Positions 1-6,927 of a stretch of 13,368 bases of DNA are shown here, piece by piece. Each line of letters begins with the position of its first letter. Position 1 is the stretch's first letter. The stretch covers positions 1-13,368 of the forward strand of contig CAMDKB010000075.1 in assembly GCA_945901195.1 (NCBI GenBank), given 5' to 3'. The notes under the pieces were generated by a model that had not been told where the DNA came from, did no database searches, and worked only from the letters and a program-made list of their open reading frames with translations. This DNA comes from Rhizobium sp. Q54 (GTDB lineage: Bacteria > Pseudomonadota > Alphaproteobacteria > Rhizobiales > Beijerinckiaceae). The position numbers were made by a program, and so were the translations under genes.

Positions 1-3000
1 CGTCCGGCATGGACGATGTGATTTTTTCCGGCTCCGGCAACCGTCCATCGCGCAATACGGCGGAAGTAGCGCTGTTTCTCGACAATTCCGACCGCACCGC
101 GCCTGCCGCCTTCAATGATGCCGAGACCCTCGAAATCTCCCGCCGGATCGATCGCGATCAGGGCTCCACCTATCGCGTGAACCACAAGGAAGTCCGCGCC
201 AAGGATGTGCAGCTTCTGTTTGCCGACGCTTCCACCGGCGCGCGCTCGCCTGCCATGGTCCGGCAGGGCCAGATCGGCGAGATCATTTCGGCCAAGCCGC
301 AGCAGCGCCGCCGTATTCTTGAAGAGGCAGCTGGTATCGCCGGACTGCATTCGCGCCGCCACGAAGCCGAGCTTAGACTGAAGGGTGCGGAAGACAATCT
401 GAACCGCCTTGAAGACGTTATGAAACAGCTTGATTCGCAGGTGGAAAGCCTGCGTCGTCAGGCCCGTCAGGCGCAACGCTACAAGGGCCTCGCCGCCGAT
501 ATCCGCCAGCAGAATGCGTTGCTGCATTTCATATCCCATCGGTCTGTGACCCGGGACATTACGGAAGCCGAACGCAAGCTTGAAGCTGACGTGCGCGAAC
601 TGGCCGAGCGCGCCCTTCACCAGTCAGAAGGTGCGCGCCTGCAGGCGATCGCCGCCTATCAACTCCCGCCTCTGCGCGACGAAGAAGCCAAGGCCGGCGC
701 GACCTTGCAGCGCCTGGTCATGGCGCGTGAACAACTGGATGCAGAAGAAGTACGCGCCAAGGTCCGCATGGCCGAACTTGAACGCCGGCTCGTGCAACTT
801 GATCGCGATCTGGCGCGCGAAAAGGCGCTGATTGAAGACGCGACAGGCGTTCTCGCCAAGCTCGATGAAGAAGATCAGGAGCTGGAATCGGCCGCCGAAT
901 CCGCCGAAGAAATGGAATATGGCGCGAAGGAAACCCTCGCCGACGCCGAAGGCAAACTCGCCGACAGCGAAAAGGCGCTGGCCGAGGCGCAATCGTCCCT
1001 GTCTGACCTGAACGCGCGCCGCAATGCGCTGGAGCAGGCGCTCGTGGCCGAAGCCCAGCAATTGCAGCGCTTTGAGACCGAGCTTAACCAGGTCCACGGC
1101 GAATTGGACGCGCTGCGCGAAGAATCCGGCAGCGACGAGGAATTCTTTGCTCTGGGCGAGCGCCTCAGTGATGCGGAAGCCGCGGTCGAAGAAGCCGAAC
1201 GTATCGCGCTGGAAGCTGAAGACCGGCATGTTCAGGCGCGCGATGCGGAAGTCGCCGCACGTCAGCAATTCAGTGATGCTGATCGCGCTGCGCAGCGGCT
1301 CGAAACCGAAGTGCGCACCCTGTCAAAATTGCTCGCAACAGCCGCCAGCGATCTCTGGCCGCCGGTGGTGGAAGAAATCTCCGTCGCCAAAGGGTATGAA
1401 GCGTCCCTGGGCGCAGCGCTGGGTGATGATCTCGACGCCTCGGCGAACACGTCCGCCCCTGCCCATTGGGCGCTGGTAGGCGATGCCTCCAACGATCCGG
1501 CCCTGCCGCCGGGCGTGGAATCTCTCGCAACGCTCGTCACCGCGCCGCCCGCTCTGGCCCGCCGCCTTGCGCAGATTGGCATTGTCGTGCGCGGCGATGG
1601 CGCGGGTTTGCAAAAATTGCTGAAGCCCGGCCAGCGGCTCGTGTCGAAGGAAGGTGATCTCTGGCGCTGGGATGGCTTTAACGCCGCCGCCGAAGCGCCG
1701 ACGCCTGCGGCTCGCCGCCTTGTTGAAAAAAACCGCCTCGGCGAATTGCACGATCAGGCCGAGGCCGCCCGCATCAACGCCGAATCCTTCAAGTTGAAAT
1801 CGGATGCGGCGCAGACGCAATTGCGCACGGCTGCGCTGACCGAAACGCAAGCGCGCAACGATGCGCGCACCGCCGCCCGTTCCCTCACCGAAGCGCATGA
1901 AGCCCTCGCCTCTGCTGAACGGGGCCGCTCGCAAGTCGCCTCGCGCATCTCTGCACTGGTGGAAGCAGCAAGCCGCCTTGCCCGCAGCCGCGACGAAGCG
2001 CGCGCCAAGAACGATGAGGCTCAACTCGCCCTCACAACGCTTGCGCCGACTGCCCAGCTCACCAGCAAGCTCGAACGCGCGCGCGCCAATGCCGGCCACG
2101 CGCGCGCCGAAGCGGCGGAAGCGCGCGCTGCTGTTCAGGGCATTCTGCGCGAAGCTGCCAACCGCCAGTTGCGCCGCGCCGCCATCGCCAACGAGCGTCA
2201 GTCGTGGGATCAGCGCAGCCACCGCGCCAATACGCAGATCGGCGAAATTTCCACCCGCGTTGAGGAGGCCCGCGAGGAGCGCGAACAGCTTGCCGAAGCG
2301 CCAACGCAATTCCTCGAAAAGCGCCGCTCGTTGATGGACGAAGTGGAGAAGGCGGAGCAGGCGCGCAAGGATGCATCTGACAAGCGTACGGAAGCTGAAA
2401 CCCGCCTGCTGGACGCCGACCGGTTCGCCCGTCAGTCGCTCGACGCCATGTCGCAAATCCGCGAAGAAAAAGCCCGCTCGGAAGCGCGTGTGGAAGGTCT
2501 GCGCCAGCGCCGCGAGGATATCGTGAAGACCATCCTCAGCGATCTCGAATGCGAGCCGCAGGCCCTTGCCGCCATGGCCGGTGTCTCGCCGACCGAAGAT
2601 CTGCCCGAAGTCAGCGTTGTCGATCGCAAGCTGGAAGCCTTGAAGCAGGACCGCGAGCGCCTGGGTGCAGTCAACCTGCGCGCCGACGATGAACTCACCG
2701 ATGTCGAAGGCCGCCGTGATGCGCTCGCCGCCGAGCGCGATGACCTCAGCGAAGCCATCCGCAAACTGCGCCTCGCGATCCTCAGCTTGAACAAGGAGGG
2801 CCGCGCGCGCCTGCTCGCCGCGTTCGAGGTCGTGAACGGCCATTTCAAGGAATTGTTCTCGACCTTGTTTGGCGGCGGCGCAGCCGAATTGCAGCTGGTG
2901 GAATCCGACGATCCGCTGGAAGCCGGCCTCGAAATTCTCGCCTGCCCCCCCGGCAAAAAGCCCACCACCATGACCCTGCTGTCAGGCGGCGAACAGGCGC

Positions 3001-3287
3001 TGACAGCCATGAGCCTGATCTTCGCCGTCTTCCTCACCAACCCTTCGCCGATCTGCGTCCTCGACGAAGTCGACGCCCCGCTCGACGACGCCAACGTCGA
3101 ACGCTTCTGCGACCTGCTGGAAGAAATGCGCAAGAAGACCGACACCCGCTTTGTCACCATCACCCACAACCCCATCACCATGGCCCGCATGGACCGGCTT
3201 TTCGGTGTGACCCAGGCCGAACGCGGCGTCAGCCAGCTGGTGAGCGTGGATCTGCAACAGGCGGAAGTGCTGATTGCGGCGGAGTAG
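1..3287 (+). CDS. smc: Chromosome segregation ATPase Smc (5' end outside window)
   Basis: Smc is the ABC-type ATPase that, as a dimer with ScpA and ScpB, organises and condenses the chromosome. The frame is open from base 3 (S-G before the first Met at 9), so the gene is truncated by the window. About 55-60 residues carrying the Walker A loop are missing, and the full protein would be near 1150 residues, normal for the family. Numbering from Met 9, the head starts with MDDVIFSG. Two long Ala/Glu/Arg-rich coiled-coil arms flank a hinge at about 449-575. The C-terminal head has the signature LLSGGE (990-995), Walker B ICVLDE (1015-1020) followed by the D-loop region, and the switch histidine in TITHNP (His1053). 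No key residue in the visible part is lost. It ends in TAG, with no convincing terminator before the next gene. Upstream neighbours are not visible. Identification is very secure. Confidence 0.98.
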   Translation, partial: SGMDDVIFSGSGNRPSRNTAEVALFLDNSDRTAPAAFNDAETLEISRRIDRDQGSTYRVNHKEVRAKDVQLLFADASTGARSPAMVRQGQIGEIISAKPQQRRRILEEAAGIAGLHSRRHEAELRLKGAEDNLNRLEDVMKQLDSQVESLRRQARQAQRYKGLAADIRQQNALLHFISHRSVTRDITEAERKLEADVRELAERALHQSEGARLQAIAAYQLPPLRDEEAKAGATLQRLVMAREQLDAEEVRAKVRMAELERRLVQLDRDLAREKALIEDATGVLAKLDEEDQELESAAESAEEMEYGAKETLADAEGKLADSEKALAEAQSSLSDLNARRNALEQALVAEAQQLQRFETELNQVHGELDALREESGSDEEFFALGERLSDAEAAVEEAERIALEAEDRHVQARDAEVAARQQFSDADRAAQRLETEVRTLSKLLATAASDLWPPVVEEISVAKGYEASLGAALGDDLDASANTSAPAHWALVGDASNDPALPPGVESLATLVTAPPALARRLAQIGIVVRGDGAGLQKLLKPGQRLVSKEGDLWRWDGFNAAAEAPTPAARRLVEKNRLGELHDQAEAARINAESFKLKSDAAQTQLRTAALTETQARNDARTAARSLTEAHEALASAERGRSQVASRISALVEAASRLARSRDEARAKNDEAQLALTTLAPTAQLTSKLERARANAGHARAEAAEARAAVQGILREAANRQLRRAAIANERQSWDQRSHRANTQIGEISTRVEEAREEREQLAEAPTQFLEKRRSLMDEVEKAEQARKDASDKRTEAETRLLDADRFARQSLDAMSQIREEKARSEARVEGLRQRREDIVKTILSDLECEPQALAAMAGVSPTEDLPEVSVVDRKLEALKQDRERLGAVNLRADDELTDVEGRRDALAAERDDLSEAIRKLRLAILSLNKEGRARLLAAFEVVNGHFKELFSTLFGGGAAELQLVESDDPLEAGLEILACPPGKKPTTMTLLSGGEQALTAMSLIFAVFLTNPSPICVLDEVDAPLDDANVERFCDLLEEMRKKTDTRFVTITHNPITMARMDRLFGVTQAERGVSQLVSVDLQQAEVLIAAE

Positions 3288-3332
3288 GGGGGCAAAACTT
3301 GCCTGTCCACATGGATATCTAAACGGACGATT

Positions 3333-3379
3333 TTGTGCATCCTTTGCACAATTTTATTGATTATGTGCAGTAATTGCAC
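3333..3379. promoter_or_regulatory. Twin dyad operator upstream of the DUF4160/DUF2442 module
   Basis: Two copies of the dyad GTGCA-N5-TGCAC lie here. The first (3335-3349, spacer TCCTT) extends to 7-base arms, TTGTGCA and TGCACAA (3333-3339 and 3345-3351). The second (3365-3379, spacer GTAAT) has 5-base arms. Their centres, 3342 and 3372, are 30 bases apart, close to three helical turns, so two bound dimers would sit on the same DNA face. The second copy fills the spacer of the predicted promoter. The helix-turn-helix protein encoded at 3630-4115 is the natural candidate binder. The symmetry is seen directly; binding is inferred. Confidence 0.6.
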
Positions 3380-3385
3380 TATCTT
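3357..3385 (+). promoter_or_regulatory. Predicted sigma70-type promoter for the DUF4160/DUF2442 unit
   Basis: A -35 box TTGATT (3357-3362) and a -10 box TATCTT (3380-3385) are separated by 17 bases; each matches the consensus at four of six positions. Transcription would start near 3392, leaving a leader of about a dozen bases before the GTG start at 3404. The stretch is much richer in A+T than the flanking genes. The exact overlap of the spacer with a dyad supports the assignment, but no transcript evidence is available here. Confidence 0.45.
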
Positions 3386-3403
3386 TTTAGAAAGCCAACT
3401 GCG

Positions 3404-3643
3404 GTGCCAGAAATTGTCCGGCTCACAAGATGCAAAATATGTGTTTATTCCGGCGATCATTTGCCACCGCATTTTCATGTCAGAGGTGCGGATGCGAAAA
3501 TTGCCATCGAGATATCGACATTGCTGCCGCTGAAGGGAAAGGCCGGACGCGGAGCGTTAGAGGAAGCCCTGAACTGGGCGCAGGATCCTGTGAATGCCGC
3601 CTTGCTTAGGTCTGAATGGAGCCGCCTCAATGAGCGCGAGTGA
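3404..3643 (+). CDS. DUF4160 domain protein, small, probable partner of the next gene
   Basis: This 79-residue protein of unknown biochemical function matches the DUF4160 family. It opens VPEIVRL, has the family core PPHFHVRG at about residues 21-28, then a short strand region (AIEIS) and a C-terminal helix beginning ALEEALNWA, and spans the usual family length. I chose the GTG at 3404 because family members start at this point, a weak purine-rich site AGAAAG lies at 3389-3394, and the predicted transcript starts just upstream; a TTG ten codons earlier lacks all of these. Its last 14 bases overlap the next gene, which implies translational coupling. DUF4160 and DUF2442 genes commonly sit side by side, and a toxin-antitoxin-like role is a reasonable guess but not shown by the sequence. 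The gene is adjacent to an AT-rich control region, which hints at acquisition by transfer. Confidence 0.82.
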   Translation: MPEIVRLTRCKICVYSGDHLPPHFHVRGADAKIAIEISTLLPLKGKAGRGALEEALNWAQDPVNAALLRSEWSRLNERE

Positions 3644-4115
3644 AATCATCGATACGGGAATTCCGCTGGCCTCAATCGGGCGCATTTCAATAGCTGGACC
3701 CTTGGCGCTTGAAGTGACGTGGATTGAAGGCGAACGGTCCGGCCGGACTGAAATTGTCGATCTCTCGCCCGCCATTGGCAGCTACAAGATTTACCGTCAC
3801 TTGCGGGACAATCATGAGGCATTCGCGACGGCCCGCCTCGGCGAAGACGGGGATGTCATAGAATGGCCGCAGACCGGGCTGGATATGTCGGCTGATATGG
3901 TGGAGTCGCTGGCGAAGGAAGCAATGTCCTGCGAGGATTTCGCGGCTTTTCTGCGCCGCAACAATCTCACGCAGGAAGCAGCAGCGGCCCTGCTTGGACG
4001 CAGCCGCCGTCAGATCGGCTATTATCTCAATCCCGGTCCCGTTCCGCGCGTGGTTGTGCTCGCCTGCATCGGGTACGAAGCGCTGGCCGCCCGGCGGAAA
4101 ACTGAGGCGGCGTAG
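3630..4115 (+). CDS. DUF2442 protein with C-terminal helix-turn-helix domain
   Basis: This 161-residue protein has two parts. Residues about 15-95 resemble DUF2442, with a beta-rich stretch, EIVDLSPAI, then a region ending VIEWPQTGLDMSAD. Residues about 98-155 form an XRE-like helix-turn-helix: DFAAFLRRNNLTQEAAAALL followed by GRSRRQIGYYL and a Pro-Arg-hydrophobic helix. The ATG at 3630 was chosen because it overlaps the end of the DUF4160 gene by 14 bases, as expected for coupled genes; an in-frame upstream extension to 3594 would run deeper into that gene. The DNA-binding domain suggests this is the regulator, and perhaps the antitoxin-like member, of the pair, acting on the twin dyads upstream of 3404. 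That role is inference; the domain assignment rests on motif recognition. No membrane segment or signal peptide is seen. Confidence 0.85.
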   Translation: MSASEIIDTGIPLASIGRISIAGPLALEVTWIEGERSGRTEIVDLSPAIGSYKIYRHLRDNHEAFATARLGEDGDVIEWPQTGLDMSADMVESLAKEAMSCEDFAAFLRRNNLTQEAAAALLGRSRRQIGYYLNPGPVPRVVVLACIGYEALAARRKTEAA

Positions 4116-4180
4116 CGGGCGCTGCAGACTCCTTGCGCCAGATCAACGCTGCGCGTTGCGCGATCCTGAAAATGCCATTC

Positions 4181-4186
4181 AGGAGG
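4181..4186 (+). promoter_or_regulatory. Strong ribosome binding site for the globin gene
   Basis: A perfect AGGAGG stands five bases ahead of the ATG at 4192. It fixes the globin start and rules out the in-frame extension that runs upstream into the DUF2442 gene in another frame. It is the best Shine-Dalgarno sequence in the window. Confidence 0.85.
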
Positions 4187-4191
4187 ACCTC

Positions 4192-4572
4192 ATGTCTGAA
4201 TCCGTGCCCGATTCTGAAACCGCCATCCGCGCCTGTGTGCGCGCGTTTTACGATGTCGCCCGCAAGGACGATTTGCTGGGGCCGGTGTTCAATGGCTCGG
4301 TTCGTGACTGGGACAAACACTTTGCGACCACGGACGATTTTTGGGCGTCGGCGCTTTTGGGTGTCGAGCATTATAAGTCCGCGCCGTTTCCACCACATCT
4401 GAAACTCGACATGACCCAGGCGCATTTTGATCGCTGGCGCGATCTATGGACGCCGGCTGTCGAGGCGCATTTGCCAGAGCCGTTGCGCAGCAAGGCGATC
4501 TCCATGGGCGAACACATGAGCCATTGTTGGGGCCGCGCCTATGTGACGATGAAAGAGCAGATGGCTGTCTGA
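4192..4572 (+). CDS. Group 3 truncated haemoglobin (trHb3)
   Basis: This 126-residue single-domain haem protein belongs to the truncated globin group 3, whose members bind O2 and NO and are linked to nitrosative or peroxide stress and microaerobic life; the exact role here is unknown. By comparison with Campylobacter Ctb, as I recall it, the key positions are Tyr20 (B10, in RAFYDV), His43 (distal E7, in DKHF), His69 (proximal F8, in PPHLKL) and Trp82 (G8, in DRW). The FWASALLG stretch at 50-57 is also typical. All haem-pocket residues are therefore present. The start follows an ideal AGGAGG. It lies 76 bases after the DUF2442 gene and converges on the hydrolase-fold gene. The leader holds a 6-base hairpin (4144-4149 with 4153-4158) without a T run. 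There is no signal peptide, so it is cytoplasmic. Confidence 0.92.
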   Translation: MSESVPDSETAIRACVRAFYDVARKDDLLGPVFNGSVRDWDKHFATTDDFWASALLGVEHYKSAPFPPHLKLDMTQAHFDRWRDLWTPAVEAHLPEPLRSKAISMGEHMSHCWGRAYVTMKEQMAV

Positions 4573-4629
4573 TCCCCGGCGAAACAATCTGCTCATCGGT
4601 GCTGGTGCACATTCGCGCTTGCCAGGGCA

Positions 4630-4645
4630 ATGAGCCAAGGCTCAT
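4630..4645. terminator. Hairpin between convergent genes, possible bidirectional terminator
   Basis: ATGAGCC and GGCTCAT form a perfect inverted repeat of seven bases around two bases (realistically six pairs with a four-base loop). It lies between the globin stop (4572) and the stop of the minus-strand hydrolase-fold gene (4656). Only a short T run (TTT at 4648-4650) follows on the plus strand and none on the minus strand, so termination strength is doubtful. Confidence 0.4.
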
Positions 4646-4655
4646 CGTTTCAGCA

Positions 4656-5222
4656 CTACGCGTGGTGGCGGCCATCCTTGTTGTTGACGAGGAACGCATC
4701 ACGGCGTTTGAGAAAGTCGAGCACCACTTCGCTCACAGCTTCCAGCCGTTCGCTGGCCGTGTCTTCGGCGTCATAGACATACATGAGATGGCAGTTCGCA
4801 AGCGCGCGTTTGTAGTGGCCGCCCATGGATGGGGGCGCGGCCTTGTCGCGCGTGCCAAAGAGGGCGAGAACCTGCGCTTTTACATTGGGAAGCTGTTCAC
4901 TCAACGCAGCATCGTGCGCCGTGGCGTCCGCGCGCAGCGCCAGTGGCGACAGCAGGACGAGTGCCTGAACAACTTGCGGATAGGCGGCTGCCAGTTGCAA
5001 CGCCAGCGTTGCATCAGCGCCATGAACGACCAGAGAAAAAGTCTCCAGTCCGCGCGCCTTTGCCGCCGCCATCAGCGCCTCCATGATCATGTCGTCGGGC
5101 GGCATTGCCAAAACCTTGAAATCGCCGGTCAAGACATCCATCAGCGCAGCGGCGGAATTGCCCAGCAGGCAGACGACGGGTTCACCCTCGCCCGATACAA
5201 TAAAACATGTGTTCGCGTTCAT
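4656..5222 (-). CDS. Alpha/beta-hydrolase-fold protein lacking the usual catalytic residues
   Basis: The 188-residue protein follows the alpha/beta-hydrolase plan: an opening strand (GEGEPVVCLL, 11-20), the helix after the usual nucleophile elbow (ALQLAAAYP, 74-82), the strand ALVLLSP (87-93), and LFGTRD (121-126) carrying the usual acidic residue Asp126. At the elbow, where G-H-S-x-G is expected, it reads V-H-G-A-D-A (66-71), with Gly68 in the serine position and Asp70 two residues on. Near the end, where G-H is expected, it reads YDAEDTASE (150-158), with no histidine. The oxyanion-type HG after the first strand is also absent (LLGNS). It may be a non-catalytic or altered member. The ATG at 5222 was chosen because it starts 20 bases after the LLM gene's stop and begins the fold directly. 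It is probably the second gene of that operon. At under 200 residues it is short for the family. Confidence 0.82.
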   Translation of the reverse strand: MNANTCFIVSGEGEPVVCLLGNSAAALMDVLTGDFKVLAMPPDDMIMEALMAAAKARGLETFSLVVHGADATLALQLAAAYPQVVQALVLLSPLALRADATAHDAALSEQLPNVKAQVLALFGTRDKAAPPSMGGHYKRALANCHLMYVYDAEDTASERLEAVSEVVLDFLKRRDAFLVNNKDGRHHA

Positions 5223-5242
5223 GATCCTGCCCGGAGTTTGGA

Positions 5243-6340
5243 TTACCAGTTGGCGATGCGCGGCACGACTTTTTCGCCGAGCAATTCGATGGAGCGGTTT
5301 GTTTTGGCTCCCATCTGATGCGCGACCGTAAAATCCAGCACGCCACAATCCAGTTCACGTTTGATATTTTCGATCTGTTTGACAATCGTGTCAGGTGAAC
5401 CCAGCAATATCTGTCCGTTCTCGATCCGGGTTTTCAAATCGGCCGGCATCAGGCGCTGGCGCTGGCTTTCCATGTCGCGGCCATAATAACCGGTGGAGGC
5501 AATCGCGCCTTCGAGCGCCCGGTTGGACATGGTGAGACTGACCTTTGGCGCGCCCTTGGTCGCTTCGTTCAAATCTTCCAGCGCCTGATCGTCGCTCTCT
5601 GCACAATGAACGCCAAGGCGATAGATGACATCGTCTGGTTCCGGCTCCCAGCCATCCTCACTGGCTTGCGCACGAAAATACGTGAGCGCTTTTTTTGCGA
5701 GGGGCACATTGGTGACCGCAAAGCCGAGGCCGATGCGGTTTTTCGCGGCGAACTCGGCCGATTCAGGTGATGATCCCGACATGTAGATTTTGGGATGCGG
5801 CTTCTGCACGGGGCGAGGCCAGAGCGAGATCGTGCGATATTCATAATAGCGGCCTTGCCAGCCGAAAGGCTCGGTCTCAGTCCACGCCATCTTGATCAGC
5901 AGCAGCGCCTCTTCAAACCGTCCGCGCGATTCAGCCGGATTGATATTGTACGTGACATATTCATTGGCTGTGCCGCGCAACATGCCGGCCACCACACGGC
6001 CGCCACTCATCGTGTCGAGCATCGCCATTTCCTCGGCGACGCGCACCGGATTGAGAATGGGAATGTCAGAACCCAGCAGCGCAATCTTGGCGCGTTTGAC
6101 AACCTGCGTGAGCGCGCCCGCCATGATGAGCGGATTGGGCGTCAACGAAAACGGTGCGAAATGATGTTCGGCCACTGTAACCCAATCAAACCCCACCTCA
6201 TCGGCGATGCGGAATTGATCAAGGCTTTGCTGCATCGAGTCCATCGCGTGTTCGTGCGAATAAACACGGCCTGTCACAGGCCAGCCCGCGCCCACCGATG
6301 GGCCATGATATTTGCAGGTAGAAAACAGTGCGGATTTCAT
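5243..6340 (-). CDS. LLM class flavin-dependent oxidoreductase (luciferase-like monooxygenase)
   Basis: This 365-residue TIM-barrel enzyme of the bacterial luciferase superfamily uses reduced flavin and O2 to oxidise an organic substrate that cannot be told from sequence. Visible motifs are VAEHHF (57-61 region, with Glu58-His59-His60), LLGSDIPILNPVRVAEEMAM (88-107), LDTMSGGRVVAGMLRG (108-123) near the flavin phosphate site, and the later YMSGSSPESAEFA. Length is normal for the family. I chose the ATG at 6340 (MKSALFS) because the preceding 29 codons of open frame have no family character. A weak purine-rich stretch precedes it. A hydrolase-fold gene follows 20 bases downstream, indicating an operon. 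It reads away from a decayed transporter on the other strand. No signal peptide is seen, so it is cytoplasmic. Confidence 0.92.
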   Translation of the reverse strand: MKSALFSTCKYHGPSVGAGWPVTGRVYSHEHAMDSMQQSLDQFRIADEVGFDWVTVAEHHFAPFSLTPNPLIMAGALTQVVKRAKIALLGSDIPILNPVRVAEEMAMLDTMSGGRVVAGMLRGTANEYVTYNINPAESRGRFEEALLLIKMAWTETEPFGWQGRYYEYRTISLWPRPVQKPHPKIYMSGSSPESAEFAAKNRIGLGFAVTNVPLAKKALTYFRAQASEDGWEPEPDDVIYRLGVHCAESDDQALEDLNEATKGAPKVSLTMSNRALEGAIASTGYYGRDMESQRQRLMPADLKTRIENGQILLGSPDTIVKQIENIKRELDCGVLDFTVAHQMGAKTNRSIELLGEKVVPRIANW

Positions 6341-6543
6341 GAAGGCCTGCCGGGGTAAATGACGTTGATGCGTTTCGTTTTCGGGTGTTGAATCCACCCT
6401 AGCACGGCAGAAAACGGCGGCAAGCATGCTGCCAGATTTTCCACTTGTCGGATATCAACCTGCCGGAGTTTCAACCGGGCCTGCGCCAGCGCTTCCGAGC
6501 AACTAAGCTTGGCGCAAGGCGCAAACGCGCAGGTGAGGAACAC

Positions 6544-6822
6544 ATGGCGGAACCTCTAGACGCATCCCGCCTGCTTGATGAGCGTGGCATCACATCTTTC
6601 AATATCAAGCTGGCGATCGTTGGCATCTGTCTGCTTAAGGGCTGGCCGTCATCACGGCGCTCTCTGGCTGCTTGATGTGGTCAGTCTCATTGTGGCTGGC
6701 TTCTGTGTCCTTGGCATCCAGCTCGGGATCAATGCCACCGCAGCGATGATTTATCCGACGACCATTCGCGCCAACGGCAGCGGCTGGGCTTGGCATCGGC
6801 CGTTCGGATCGATCGCAAATGA
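6544..6822 (+). pseudogene. Remnant of an MFS transporter (AAHS-like), internally deleted and frameshifted
   Basis: The first 32 or so codons from ATG 6544, with a GAGGA site at 6535-6539, encode MAEPLDASRLLDERGITSFN and then a hydrophobic start. This resembles the N-terminus of aromatic-acid/H+ symporters of the major facilitator superfamily. After about 6636 the frame changes, and from about 6670 another frame reads VVSLIVAGFCVLGIQLG then INATAAMIYPTTIRANGSGW, which is typical of the penultimate membrane region and the YPT-x-IR loop near the end of such proteins. Beyond 6783 the text G-W-A-W-H-R-P-F-G-S-I fits an original G-W-A-L-G-I-G-R-F-G-S-I with two small compensating indels. The rest of the C-terminus is lost. 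A transporter of about 440 residues has therefore lost around 300 central residues. The rest of the 6341-6970 gap shows only the LLM upstream region and the nadA leader. Confidence 0.75.
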
Positions 6823-6908
6823 ATTGCGCGTCGCCCCTTTCAATTCTGTCCAGCCTTTGCTATATTTGTACTCGAAATGAGCATAACAAAACTGTGAAAT
6901 GCCCTATC

Positions 6909-6927
6909 CCGGCGCAAGGCCGGTTTT
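6909..6927 (+). terminator. GC hairpin with T run in the nadA leader region
   Basis: CCGGC (6909-6913) and GCCGG (6919-6923) form a five-pair GC stem around GCAAG, directly followed by TTTT. GCCC (6901-6904) and GGGC (6931-6934) could add an outer stem. It may be a weak terminator left from the decayed transporter gene, or an attenuator if nadA is transcribed from upstream of 6900. The stem is short, so the call is tentative. Confidence 0.35.

Noticed and set aside
1323..2843. Long open frame antisense to smc
   Set aside because: It is a shadow created by GC-biased third positions of smc. The translation shows no family character and there is no ribosome site.
3291..3303. GGCAA-AAC-TTGCC hairpin after smc as a terminator
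   Set aside because: It has only five pairs with no following T run.
3333..3379. The repeated GTGCA dyads as a CRISPR fragment or attachment site
   Set aside because: There are only two short copies, with no conserved repeat length, no cas genes and no integrase; a promoter operator explains them better.
3374..3403. TTG at 3374 as the DUF4160 start
   Set aside because: It lies inside the second dyad and upstream of the predicted transcription start, lacks a ribosome site, and adds residues outside the family.
4144..4158. CAACGC-TGC-GCGTTG hairpin before the globin as a terminator
   Set aside because: The six-pair stem lacks a T run and lies close to the globin ribosome site; no role can be supported.
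4446..5318. 290-codon plus-strand frame opposite the hydrolase-fold gene
   Set aside because: It overlaps the globin end and the whole minus-strand hydrolase-fold gene, whose motifs are real; the plus-strand translation has none.
6341..6427. N-terminal extension of the LLM gene to 6427
   Set aside because: The extra 29 residues have no family similarity, while MKSALFS at 6340 begins the barrel domain.
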